From Rikenellaceae bacterium (GTDB lineage: Bacteria > Bacteroidota > Bacteroidia > Bacteroidales > Rikenellaceae), in assembly GCA_020859685.1 (NCBI GenBank), contig JAJBVT010000092.1, positions 35,785 through 81,880 of the forward strand: 46,096 nucleotides of DNA, written 5' to 3'. Shown one piece after another: positions 16,556 through 24,827 of this stretch. The notes under the pieces are model-generated. The model saw only the letters and a list, made by a program, of their open reading frames with translations, had not been told where the DNA came from and did not search any database. The first letter of the stretch is position 1. Each line of letters starts with the position of its first letter. The position numbers were made by a program, and so were the translations under genes.

Positions 16556-17890
16556 ATGTTAAGGACATTCAAAAAAGGGGGCGTGCATCCCCATGACAAT
16601 AAACTCAGCCGCGACGCGGCCATAGAGGTGTTCCCGCTGCCGGAAACGGTAGTAATCCCGTTGTCGCAGCATATAGGCCCTCCAGCGGCCGCGCAGGTGG
16701 CCAAGGGCGACAAGGTGAAAGCCGGGCAGCTGATAGCCTCGGCCGCCGGTTTCGTCTCAGCGAATATCCATTCGTCGGTGTCGGGCACCGTGGTCGCGGT
16801 CGACAACGTTCCGGACGCGGGTAATATCCGCAGGCCCGCGGTGACCATTAAGGTCGAGGGGGACGAGTGGGAGGACGGCATCGACTGCACGGAAGGGTTC
16901 CGTAAGGCGGACGCTTCTCTCGACGGTGCGGAGATAATCAAACGCATCGCCGCGGCCGGAATAGTGGGCATGGGGGGAGCGACGTTCCCCACGCAGGTGA
17001 AGCTGTCGGTGCCTCCGGGCAAGAAGGCCGAGTATCTAGTTATCAACGGTGTGGAGTGCGAACCCTACCTTACGGCCGACCACCGGGTGATGATGGAGAA
17101 GGGCGAGGAGCTGCTGGAAGGCATTCGCCTGCTGGCCAAAGCCCTCGGGGTTGCGAAGTCGTACATCGGTATCGAGAATAATAAACCGGACGCGATAGCC
17201 CACCTTTCGCAGCTCGCCGCGGGGGACGCGGGGATTGAGGTGGTGCCGCTGAAGGTGAAATATCCGCAGGGCGGCGAGAAGCAGCTCATCGCGGCCGTGA
17301 CCGGGCGCGAAGTGCCCTCGGGCGGCCTGCCGCTCGATGTGGGCGTGGTGGTGCAGAACGTGGGGACGGCGGTCGCAGTCTACGAGGCGGTGGTTAAGAA
17401 CAAGCCGCTGGTGGAGAGGATAGTAACGGTTACGGGTAAGACCCTCGGCAAGCCGTCGAACCTCAGGGTCAGGGTAGGGACCCCCGTAAGTTCGCTTATC
17501 GAGCATTGCGGCGGCCTTCCCGACAGCGCCGGGAAGGTGATAGGGGGCGGACCGATGATGGGTCGGGCCATGTCGAACCTCGATTGCCCGGTAACCAAAG
17601 GAACCTCGGGTATCCTCGTAATGGACGGCGCGCAGGCAGTTCGCCGTGCACCCGAAGCGTGTATCAAGTGTGCCAAGTGTGTGGAGATTTGCCCGATGGG
17701 GCTGGAGCCGTACATCCTGTATAAATTAGGGGTGAGGAACCGGTTTCCCGAAATGGAGGAGTACTACGCGACGGACTGCATAGAATGCGGTTCGTGCTCG
17801 TTCACCTGCCCGGCATCGCTGCCCCTTTTGGACTACATAAGGCTCGGCAAAGGGGAGGTGATGAAAATTATCCGCGCCCGCAAAAACTGA
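16556..17890 (+). CDS. rnfC: Rnf complex subunit C (NADH-binding, iron-sulfur)
   Basis: Peripheral subunit that handles NAD(H) and FMN, 444 residues. The N-terminal RnfC barrel-sandwich domain starts GGVHPHDNKLSRD; the nucleotide-binding part has GIVGMGGATFPTQVKL near residues 136-150. The soluble-ligand-binding domain lies near 280-320. Two [4Fe-4S] motifs are at the C-terminus: Cys 369, 372, 375, 379 and Cys 408, 411, 414, 418. Lies 11 bases after rnfB. Confidence 0.96.
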   Translation: MLRTFKKGGVHPHDNKLSRDAAIEVFPLPETVVIPLSQHIGPPAAAQVAKGDKVKAGQLIASAAGFVSANIHSSVSGTVVAVDNVPDAGNIRRPAVTIKVEGDEWEDGIDCTEGFRKADASLDGAEIIKRIAAAGIVGMGGATFPTQVKLSVPPGKKAEYLVINGVECEPYLTADHRVMMEKGEELLEGIRLLAKALGVAKSYIGIENNKPDAIAHLSQLAAGDAGIEVVPLKVKYPQGGEKQLIAAVTGREVPSGGLPLDVGVVVQNVGTAVAVYEAVVKNKPLVERIVTVTGKTLGKPSNLRVRVGTPVSSLIEHCGGLPDSAGKVIGGGPMMGRAMSNLDCPVTKGTSGILVMDGAQAVRRAPEACIKCAKCVEICPMGLEPYILYKLGVRNRFPEMEEYYATDCIECGSCSFTCPASLPLLDYIRLGKGEVMKIIRARKN

Positions 17891-17944
17891 CGATTCAAAC
17901 AGTTAAAAGCAAACAACTCAAGCAAAGAATAAACCGTACGGTAA

Positions 17945-18925
17945 ATGGAGAAGAAACTAATAGTAGCCCCGTCGCCGCATGTGCACGACAGCTACACGAC
18001 CACCACCCTGATGAGGGATGTGCTCGTGGCGCTGATACCTGCGCTGGCGGTGACCACGGTAATCTACGGGATACAGGTGCTGGTCGTGACGGCGGTAAGC
18101 GTGGCGGCCTGCGTCCTTTTCGAATACCTTATACAGCGTTTCATGCTCGGCGGCCGGTCTACGGTCGGCGACCTGTCGGCGGTGGTAACCGGGGTTTTGC
18201 TGGCGTTCAACCTGCCGGTGTCCATCCCGTTGTGGCTGGTAATACTCGGGGCGCTGGTGGCTATCGGGGTAGGCAAGATGACTTTCGGTGGGCTGGGCCG
18301 CAACCCGTTCAACCCCGCTCTGGTGGGCAGGGTGTTCCTGCTGTTGTCGTTCCCCGTGGCGATGACCACGTACCCCGCCCCGGCAGGGGTTGACGCCATG
18401 TCGGGAGCCACGCCGCTCACCTTCCTAAAGGAGGCCGTTAAGAACGGCCAGCCGCTCAGCGAGCTGATGCCCGAAATTTCGTACGGCAACCTGCTCTACG
18501 GCCTCCACGGCGGTTCGCTCGGGGAGATAGCGGCACTGGCTTTGATACTCGGCTTCGGGTACATGCTGTTGCGCCGGGTAATCACGTGGCATATCCCGGT
18601 GGCGGTGCTGGGTTCGATGGCGGTCTTCGCCGCCGTATTATGGGGCTTCAATCCCGACTCCTACGCCGACCCGCTGTTCCACATCCTTACGGGGGGAGCG
18701 CTACTCGGGGCGATATTTATGGCAACCGATTATGCCACTTCGCCGATGAGTAAAAGCGGTATGCTGGCCTACGGCGCGGGTATAGGTATAATTACCATTC
18801 TTATCCGCAACTGGGGTTCTTATCCGGAAGGGATATCTTTCGCGATACTTATAATGAACGCGGTCGTGCCGCTTATAAATAAATACATGCGCCCCAGGCG
18901 CTTCGGCGAACCCGCTAAATCGTAA
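17945..18925 (+). CDS. rnfD: Rnf complex subunit D (membrane flavoprotein)
   Basis: Integral membrane subunit of 326 residues with about nine to ten helices. The covalent FMN site is the motif SGATP at residues 153-157, so Thr156 should carry the flavin after ApbE transfer. FGGLGRNPFNPALVGRVFLL near 114-133 and ATDYATSPMS are family motifs. It follows rnfC after 54 bases and precedes rnfG by 6. Confidence 0.96.
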   Translation: MEKKLIVAPSPHVHDSYTTTTLMRDVLVALIPALAVTTVIYGIQVLVVTAVSVAACVLFEYLIQRFMLGGRSTVGDLSAVVTGVLLAFNLPVSIPLWLVILGALVAIGVGKMTFGGLGRNPFNPALVGRVFLLLSFPVAMTTYPAPAGVDAMSGATPLTFLKEAVKNGQPLSELMPEISYGNLLYGLHGGSLGEIAALALILGFGYMLLRRVITWHIPVAVLGSMAVFAAVLWGFNPDSYADPLFHILTGGALLGAIFMATDYATSPMSKSGMLAYGAGIGIITILIRNWGSYPEGISFAILIMNAVVPLINKYMRPRRFGEPAKS

Positions 18926-18931
18926 CCGGAT

Positions 18932-19966
18932 ATGGAGAGTACGCTTAAAAATATGATTCTGACCCTGCTGATAATCACCCTCGTTTCGGCGGGGGCGCTG
19001 AGCATGGTATTCAGTATGACCAAGGATGCAATCGAACAGTCGAAGAGCGCCAAGACACTCGAAGCCCTCGAGGGCGTCCTGCTGCCGTTCGACAACAACC
19101 CGGCAACGGACACCGTGACGGTGGAGGTCAACAGCCTGCCCATCAAGGTATACACCGGCCGCAAAGGGGGTGCGCCGGTAGGTTACGCGGTAGAGACCAT
19201 TACCCGGAAGGGGTACAGCGGCGATATCCGCATGATGGTCGGATTCGATGCCGCCGGGGATATCTACAACATTGAGATTCTGGAGCACAGCGAAACCCCG
19301 GGCCTGGGCAGCAAGATAGCCGACGACAACAACCCGGTACTGGTGAGTTTCAAGGGCCGCAACCCGGCGGACCTCGTGATGAAGGTCACCAAGGACGGAG
19401 GCGATATAGATGTGATTACGGCGTCGACCATCTCCTCGCGCGCCTATACCGACGCGGTGGAGAGGGCCTATACGGCCTACCGTACGGTGGCGCTGGGCGA
19501 AGAGCAGGCCGCCCCGGATATAAACGACTACCTTCCGGTGACCGAGCAGATGCCGGACAACTCCCCGGCAGACGAGGCCGAGGTGGTTGCGGTAGGTTCG
19601 AAAAATTACAGGGTCTACCACGGCGTCCGCGACGGCGAACTGCTGTGGGTGGCAGTGGAAAGCGTTTCGGAGGGTTACAACGCCTTGATAAGGATGCTGG
19701 TAAGTTTCTACCCGGACGGGACCGTTTTCGATATAAGCGTAATAGAGCACATGGAGTCGGAGGATTACGGGGCTGTTATCGAAGATAGCGACAATCCGCT
19801 CCGGGCCAGTTTCGTCGGCCGTAACCCGGGCGATATGAAACTGCTGTTCCGTTACGAGGGCGGCGAGGTGGACGGTATAAGCGGCTCGTCGATAACCTCG
19901 CAAGCCTACATGGACGCGGTGCAGGGCGCTTACAAGGCGTTCGGAGAATATATGAGTAACCGGTAA
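18932..19966 (+). CDS. rnfG: Rnf complex subunit G with two FMN-binding domains
   Basis: Flavin-carrying subunit with one N-terminal membrane helix (about residues 8-28) and a long extracytoplasmic part. At 344 residues it is much longer than the usual 180-230. The extra length is a second FMN-binding domain. Domain 1 (about 65-185) has HSETPGLGSKIADDNNP and the site DVITASTISS at 160-169. Domain 2 (about 220-335) has HMESEDYGAVIEDSDNP and DGISGSSITS at 314-323. Domain 1 keeps the Thr acceptor (T166) but has Ala for the Gly; domain 2 keeps the Gly but has Ser for Thr (S320). Either or both may be flavinylated. Confidence 0.94.
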   Translation: MESTLKNMILTLLIITLVSAGALSMVFSMTKDAIEQSKSAKTLEALEGVLLPFDNNPATDTVTVEVNSLPIKVYTGRKGGAPVGYAVETITRKGYSGDIRMMVGFDAAGDIYNIEILEHSETPGLGSKIADDNNPVLVSFKGRNPADLVMKVTKDGGDIDVITASTISSRAYTDAVERAYTAYRTVALGEEQAAPDINDYLPVTEQMPDNSPADEAEVVAVGSKNYRVYHGVRDGELLWVAVESVSEGYNALIRMLVSFYPDGTVFDISVIEHMESEDYGAVIEDSDNPLRASFVGRNPGDMKLLFRYEGGEVDGISGSSITSQAYMDAVQGAYKAFGEYMSNR

Positions 19967-19978
19967 AGAAGGTGAGCC

Positions 19979-20563
19979 ATGAATAAATTAGCCATATTTA
20001 CAAAGGGGATTATCAGGGACAACCCCGTTTTCGTACTGCTGCTGGGTATGTGTCCGACCCTCGGGACGACCTCGTCGGCCGTGAACGGTCTGGGGATGGG
20101 TGCGGCTACGATGTTCGTGCTGGTGATGTCCAATATCGTAATTTCGTCGGTTAAGAATTTTATTCCGGGCAAGGTACGCATCCCGGCGTTTATCGTCGTG
20201 ATAGCTTCGTTGGTTACGGTGCTTCAGCTCTGCATGGAGGCCTACATGGGCGAACTCTATAAAACGCTCGGGGTGTTCATACCCCTTATCGTGGTGAACT
20301 GCATTATCCTCGGCCGTGCCGAGGCGTTCGCTTCGAAGAACTCGATATTTGATTCCGCACTTGACGGCCTCGGTATCGGCATCGGCTTCACGCTCGCGCT
20401 TACGGCGCTCGGAGCGGTGAGGGAGCTGCTAGGTACGGGGGCGCTGTTCGGTCACAAATTTATCGAGGGCGACGGGATACTGCTTTTCGTGCTGGCGCCC
20501 GGAGCCTTTATCGCGCTGGGTTACCTGCTGGTAATATTCAACAAACTGACTGCTAAAAAGTAA
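19979..20563 (+). CDS. rnfE: Rnf complex subunit E
   Basis: Integral membrane subunit of 194 residues with six helices, homologous to NqrD. Early motif FVLLLGMCPTLGTTSSAVNGLGMG carries the Cys that, with one in RnfA, binds the intramembrane iron-sulfur cluster in this family; a second conserved Cys is in IVVNCIILGRAEAFA. Sits 12 bases after rnfG and 6 before rnfA. Confidence 0.96.
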   Translation: MNKLAIFTKGIIRDNPVFVLLLGMCPTLGTTSSAVNGLGMGAATMFVLVMSNIVISSVKNFIPGKVRIPAFIVVIASLVTVLQLCMEAYMGELYKTLGVFIPLIVVNCIILGRAEAFASKNSIFDSALDGLGIGIGFTLALTALGAVRELLGTGALFGHKFIEGDGILLFVLAPGAFIALGYLLVIFNKLTAKK

Positions 20564-20569
20564 ACAGGT

Positions 20570-21142
20570 ATGGAATACTTCTTTATTATAATAGGGGCCA
20601 TATTCGTCAATAATATAATCCTCGCGCAGTTTCTCGGGATATGCCCGTTCCTGGGCGTATCGAGCAAGGTCGGGACCTCGGTGGGCATGGGTGCGGCCGT
20701 AACTTTCGTGATGGCGATAGCATCCATCGCGGCCTACCTGCTCCAGTATTACGTACTGATACCACTGGGCATCGGGTTTATGCAGACCATCGTGTTCATC
20801 CTCGTCATCGCGTCGCTGGTGCAGATGGTGGAGATAATCCTGAAGAAGGTCAGCCCTCCGCTGTATCAGGCGCTCGGGGTGTTCCTGCCGCTGATAACGA
20901 CCAACTGTGCCGTGCTCGGGGTAGCTATCCTTCTGGTGCAGAAAGAGTTCAATATGCTGGAATCGGTGGTGTTCTCGATATCGAACGCGATAGGTTTCAC
21001 TCTGGCCATCGTGCTGTTCGCCGGGCTGAGGGAGAAACTGGAGCTGGAAGACCTACCCAAAGCCATGCGCGGAGTGCCCGTGGCGCTGGTCACCGCCGGT
21101 ATCCTGGCGATGGCATTTATGGGATTTTCGGGGCTTGTTTAA
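20570..21142 (+). CDS. rnfA: Rnf complex subunit A
   Basis: Integral membrane subunit of 190 residues with six helices, homologous to NqrE and paralogous to RnfE with inverted topology. Conserved parts: [20 protein letters not shown] and [14 protein letters not shown], both with the cluster Cys. Last gene of the rnf operon, followed by a strong hairpin. Confidence 0.96.
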   Translation: MEYFFIIIGAIFVNNIILAQFLGICPFLGVSSKVGTSVGMGAAVTFVMAIASIAAYLLQYYVLIPLGIGFMQTIVFILVIASLVQMVEIILKKVSPPLYQALGVFLPLITTNCAVLGVAILLVQKEFNMLESVVFSISNAIGFTLAIVLFAGLREKLELEDLPKAMRGVPVALVTAGILAMAFMGFSGLV

Positions 21143-21170
21143 CCACTCCCGAAAGTGGATAAAACGATAA

Positions 21171-21204
21171 AAACCGGCGGCTGGATTATTTCAGCCGCCG
21201 GTTT
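21171..21204 (+). terminator. Strong hairpin after the rnf operon
   Basis: A perfect 13-bp stem (21171-21183 with 21192-21204) and 8-base loop. The downstream arm ends in TTT but no longer T-run follows, so it may be a terminator or a 3'-end stabiliser. Confidence 0.7.
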
Positions 21205-21228
21205 GGTATCCGACTTGCGATAAATCCG

Positions 21229-21236
21229 TATCTTTG
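21229..21236 (+). promoter_or_regulatory. Candidate promoter of the outer-membrane protein gene
   Basis: TATCTTTG matches TAnnTTTG, with TTTG at 21202-21205 as a possible -33 box (23-base spacing). It ends only 8 bases before the first ATG, so the mRNA would have almost no leader. Confidence 0.55.
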
Positions 21237-21244
21237 GAAAGGAC

Positions 21245-23086
21245 ATGGGTATGAGAATCATCTTTGCAGTTGGAGTATTACTTATGGCAGTACAGTCCCT
21301 CTACGGCCAGACGGACCGGCGTCGGGACAGGCCCATGCCCGCGGATACCAATATAGTGAACCGCACGATAGATGTGGATTTTGTTCCCGACTCGGAGCGC
21401 ACCGAGAGGTTTTACGACAGCCTTCGCAGCAAGACCACACGAAGGGGATTTTCCAGTGTCCTGTATAGTACATTTTTTCGTCGGCAGGTGGATACGACCA
21501 AAACGGGAAGGTTTATCGACGAGAGCCGTTACTTCGAACTCTACGAGGGGAGGACAATCGCCAATATCGCACTCGACCGCTCCGACGTCTACGACCAGAC
21601 GGACAACAAGCTGAAAAAACATCTAAACAACACCCACATCCTTACCCGCCGCAAAGTGATTCGCCGCGACCTGCTGTTCCGCACCGGCGATGCGGTCGAC
21701 CCGCAGCAGCTCGTCAACAACAAACAAATCCTGCTTTACCGTCCGTATATGGCCGAGGTTACCTTCGAGATTATCCCGAACCCGCACGACTCGATGCTGG
21801 TGGACGTGGTTATCCATACCCGCGACAAGTGGAGTATCGGTATCGACGGGCAGTTCCGCTCCCGGGGCAGGTCTATGCTCCGGGTCTACGACGACAACGT
21901 GCTGGGTACCGGGAACCACCTCGGGATTCTGGCCAACTTCGACCGCCACCGCCGGGAATATAAGGGAATCGGCGGGGAGTATGATATCCCTAACATAATG
22001 GGGAGTTTTTATCAGGCCGATTTCTATGCCGGCGCCTATTTTTACGACCGGATATTCCAGGGCAGCGTCTATAAGAATTTTATCAACCCGACAGACTATG
22101 AACTCGGGTTCGCCGTCAGCCACAACCGGCTGGACTACTATATGCTCTATCTCGACAACACGGAATTTCTGAAGCGCACCACGTTCGATTTCTGGACCGG
22201 GAAATCGCTTCACCTCAAAAACATAAACTCCAGCGTCTACTTTACCGGGCGCTACTCCTATGCCGTCCATCACGAGCGTCCCCCCTCGACGGCCGACTAC
22301 AACACCTACTTCAACAACCACAACCGCGTGGTTTTCGGACTGGGTCTCTACCGCGAGAAGTTCTATGCGGCCAACATGATATACGGCTACGGTTTTCAGG
22401 AGTACCTTGCCGCCGGTTACCGCGCGGAATTAACCGGCGGATACAACTGGGGAGAGTTCCGGGACGACTATTACATCGGCCTCAGTATGCACAAGGGAGG
22501 GTTCCACCGACTGGGGTTCTTCCGGACGGGTATGGACATCGGTACATTTATCGGCAGCGACGACGGGAAGCTGTGGCAGACCGCGCTGGACCTCGAATTC
22601 AAATGGTACTCCAACCTGTTCAAAATGGGTCGGAGCAGCATGCGGCAGTTCGTCACACTTAACCATACCCGCGGATGGAACCGCGGCACGGGCAGCAACG
22701 AAGTGGTGCGGTTCACCAAGGAGCACGGGCCGCGTACGATACGAGAATGGAGTTTGGGGCGGGTGCGTTCGGTGCTCAACACCGAGAGCGTTTTCTTCAC
22801 CCCCTATAAACCGGTCGGATTCCGGCTGGCTGTTTTCGGCTGGGCTGACTTCGCCACCATCGGGGACAATAACAATATCTTCCGCAACAGTTTTTACAAC
22901 ACTTTCGGGATAGGAGTAAGGCTCAAAAACGAGCGGCTTACCTTCAGCGCGATAGAGATAAAGATAGGCGCGGCGCTCGGCAAGGGCGGCTTCCAGAAGA
23001 ACCAGTGGTTCAGTATCGGCTCCGAACAGCGCGTCATGTACGACCGCTTCCTGCCCACGGTACCGGATGTGGTAAGTTTCGATTAG
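21245..23086 (+). CDS. BamA/TamA-like outer-membrane barrel protein
   Basis: Protein of 613 residues with a signal peptide ending SLYGQ; the true start may be Met3 (21251). After a 75-residue segment, residues about 110-195 resemble a POTRA domain (LLFRTGDAVDPQQLVNNKQILLYRPYM, then VDVVIHTRDKWS). The remaining 400 residues are aromatic-rich alternating strands typical of a 16-stranded barrel, e.g. YGYGFQEYLAAGYRAELTGG and FGIGVRLKNERL. One POTRA points away from BamA itself. It may insert or export a surface molecule. It has its own promoter just after the rnf terminator, and ends in TAG. Confidence 0.78.
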   Translation: MGMRIIFAVGVLLMAVQSLYGQTDRRRDRPMPADTNIVNRTIDVDFVPDSERTERFYDSLRSKTTRRGFSSVLYSTFFRRQVDTTKTGRFIDESRYFELYEGRTIANIALDRSDVYDQTDNKLKKHLNNTHILTRRKVIRRDLLFRTGDAVDPQQLVNNKQILLYRPYMAEVTFEIIPNPHDSMLVDVVIHTRDKWSIGIDGQFRSRGRSMLRVYDDNVLGTGNHLGILANFDRHRREYKGIGGEYDIPNIMGSFYQADFYAGAYFYDRIFQGSVYKNFINPTDYELGFAVSHNRLDYYMLYLDNTEFLKRTTFDFWTGKSLHLKNINSSVYFTGRYSYAVHHERPPSTADYNTYFNNHNRVVFGLGLYREKFYAANMIYGYGFQEYLAAGYRAELTGGYNWGEFRDDYYIGLSMHKGGFHRLGFFRTGMDIGTFIGSDDGKLWQTALDLEFKWYSNLFKMGRSSMRQFVTLNHTRGWNRGTGSNEVVRFTKEHGPRTIREWSLGRVRSVLNTESVFFTPYKPVGFRLAVFGWADFATIGDNNNIFRNSFYNTFGIGVRLKNERLTFSAIEIKIGAALGKGGFQKNQWFSIGSEQRVMYDRFLPTVPDVVSFD

Positions 23087-23236
23087 TACTGCCCGCTTCC
23101 TGCCAACCGCATCCTCTTCGGGAACAGGTCAGGGTAATCGACAAAATTCCGGTGTTTAATCAGGATATCCTCCGGAAACATCTATCCAAACCGACAGCTT
23201 TATGTATCCGACCTGCTCCGGCACCCATAATAGAAA

Positions 23237-23329
23237 ATGAAAAGGATTTACATAAAGGGAAAAAAATACGTCCCCTTTGCAGACGTACAGCCCGGCGGGG
23301 GCGGGGTGCGGGCCGCCAAAAGCAATTAG
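23237..23329 (+). CDS. Possible small protein of 30 residues
   Basis: An ATG preceded by a purine-rich AGAAA opens a frame that reads MKRIYIKGKKYVPFADVQ and then a Gly-rich basic tail to a TAG. It lies in the otherwise gene-free 23087-23505 gap. The composition is protein-like but there is no promoter box and no recognised family. Treat as a candidate only. Confidence 0.25.
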   Translation: MKRIYIKGKKYVPFADVQPGGGGVRAAKSN

Positions 23330-23456
23330 AGTAACATTAAAGGTTATCTTAATCTCCCGGCCGACAGTCCTGAATCGACTCCATAGGGTCGGCATAATCC
23401 CGCCAAAACCAAGCCGGACTAACGGGCGGACCGGAGGATGCTCCCCACAAATAAAA

Positions 23457-23481
23457 GCCGGTCCCTGTAAACAGGACCGGC
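23457..23481 (-). terminator. Terminator of the kor operon
   Basis: GCCGGTCC (23457-23464) pairs with GGACCGGC (23474-23481). On the minus strand the hairpin is followed by TTTTATTTG. It sits 25 bases beyond the stop of korC, whose transcript it should end. Confidence 0.8.
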
Positions 23482-23505
23482 CCCATATATGGATCGACTC
23501 CGGAA

Positions 23506-24048
23506 TTACTGTCTCCTTATCAGTTCCATGCCCGATAATATAGCCGTCTCGTTATCGGGAAGCGACTTCCAGGCCCTTTCGGGGAGGGATTTTTTCAGCC
23601 CCTTGAACGCATTCTCGACCGTTATGGCCGGGCGAACCTTCAGGTAACCTCCCAGCATCATGGTGTTGAACAACCGGGTATTACCCCGCCGGGCACACTC
23701 CTCGGTCGCTTCCAGAACGTAAACGTCGATATCCGTGCGGGTGGGGGGATGGACAATTCCGTTCGGGTCGTAAATCAGCACGCCGCCCGGTTTTATCATC
23801 GGCTCGAACTTGTCCATACTCTGCTGGTTTAGCAGGATGGCCGTGTCGAAGTCGTGCGCGATGGGCGAACTAATCGGGCTGTCGCTCAGTATTACCGTAA
23901 CGTTGGCCGTACCGCCGCGCATTTCCGGACCGTAGGAGGGCATCCAACTCACCTCGTAATCCTGCATCACCCCGCTGTAAGCCAGAATCTTGCCCATGGA
24001 GAGCACTCCCTGCCCGCCGAATCCCGCTATTATTATCTCCTCTTTCAT
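23506..24048 (-). CDS. korC: 2-oxoacid:ferredoxin oxidoreductase, gamma subunit
   Basis: Gamma subunit (180 residues) of a CoA- and thiamine-dependent enzyme that oxidises a 2-oxoacid to acyl-CoA, CO2 and reduced ferredoxin. N-terminal IIIAGFGGQGVLSMGKILAY is the family fingerprint, followed by SWMPSYGPEMRGGTANVTVI. Whether the substrate is 2-oxoglutarate (Kor) or branched-chain 2-oxoacids (Vor) cannot be told from sequence alone; Bacteroidales copies are annotated both ways. Last gene of the four-subunit operon. Confidence 0.9.
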   Translation of the reverse strand: MKEEIIIAGFGGQGVLSMGKILAYSGVMQDYEVSWMPSYGPEMRGGTANVTVILSDSPISSPIAHDFDTAILLNQQSMDKFEPMIKPGGVLIYDPNGIVHPPTRTDIDVYVLEATEECARRGNTRLFNTMMLGGYLKVRPAITVENAFKGLKKSLPERAWKSLPDNETAILSGMELIRRQ

Positions 24049-24062
24049 GGTCGCCTCGCAGT

Positions 24063-24827
24063 TTAAACGTTCTTAATGTCCCCGAGGGGGTAGGCCGGGA
24101 AGAGGTTTTCCTCCATCCACCGGTTTGCGGCTACGGGCGTGAGTTTCCACCCGCTGCTGCACGTGGCAACGAACTCCACCAGCGACAGGCCCTTGCCCGC
24201 CATCGAGTTCTCGAATGCCGTGCGGACCGCCTTCTTCGCCTTGCGGACGTTCGCCGGAGAGTTCACCGCCTGCCGGGTAACGTAGCATACCCCGTCGAGC
24301 ATGGCCACCATATCGCCGATTTTGTAGGGATAGCCGTGTAGTTTCACGTCCCTGCCCAGCGGACTGGTGGCCGTCACCATACCCGGCAGGGTGGTGGGCG
24401 ACATCTGGCCCCCGGTCATCCCGTAGATGGCGTTGTTTACATATATCACCGTAATGTTTTCGCCGCGGTTGCAGGCGTGTATCGTCTCGCCGGTGCCGAT
24501 GGCCGCCAAATCACCGTCGCCCTGATAGGTGAAGACCATCTTGTCCGGGCAGACCCGCTTGATACCGGTCGCCACCGCGCATGCACGGCCGTGGGCCGCC
24601 TCGGCCCAATCTATATCTATGTAGTTGTATGCCAACACCGAACAGCCGACCGGCGATACGCCTATACACCTGTTTTCGAGACCCATATCCGATACGACCT
24701 CGGCTATTACTTTATGTATGGTGCCGTGGCTGCACCCCGGGCAATAGTGCATCACATTGTCCGTCACGAGGCTGTTTTTCGCGTAGACGAGCTGTTCGTT
24801 CGCGTTACACACTTCCGCCATACTCAT
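24063..24827 (-). CDS. korB: 2-oxoacid:ferredoxin oxidoreductase, beta subunit (thiamine diphosphate)
   Basis: Beta subunit of 254 residues that binds thiamine diphosphate and Mg2+. HYCPGCSHGTIHK at the N-terminus supplies cluster-binding Cys; the ThDP-binding signature is TYQGDGDLAAIGTGETIHA to YVNNAIYGMTGGQMSPTT. I start it at MSMAEVC (24827), where ATG overlaps the alpha-subunit stop as ATGA; a frame running 160 codons further upstream lies within the alpha gene and is not coding. Met at 24821 is a possible alternative. Confidence 0.92.
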   Translation of the reverse strand: MSMAEVCNANEQLVYAKNSLVTDNVMHYCPGCSHGTIHKVIAEVVSDMGLENRCIGVSPVGCSVLAYNYIDIDWAEAAHGRACAVATGIKRVCPDKMVFTYQGDGDLAAIGTGETIHACNRGENITVIYVNNAIYGMTGGQMSPTTLPGMVTATSPLGRDVKLHGYPYKIGDMVAMLDGVCYVTRQAVNSPANVRKAKKAVRTAFENSMAGKGLSLVEFVATCSSGWKLTPVAANRWMEENLFPAYPLGDIKNV

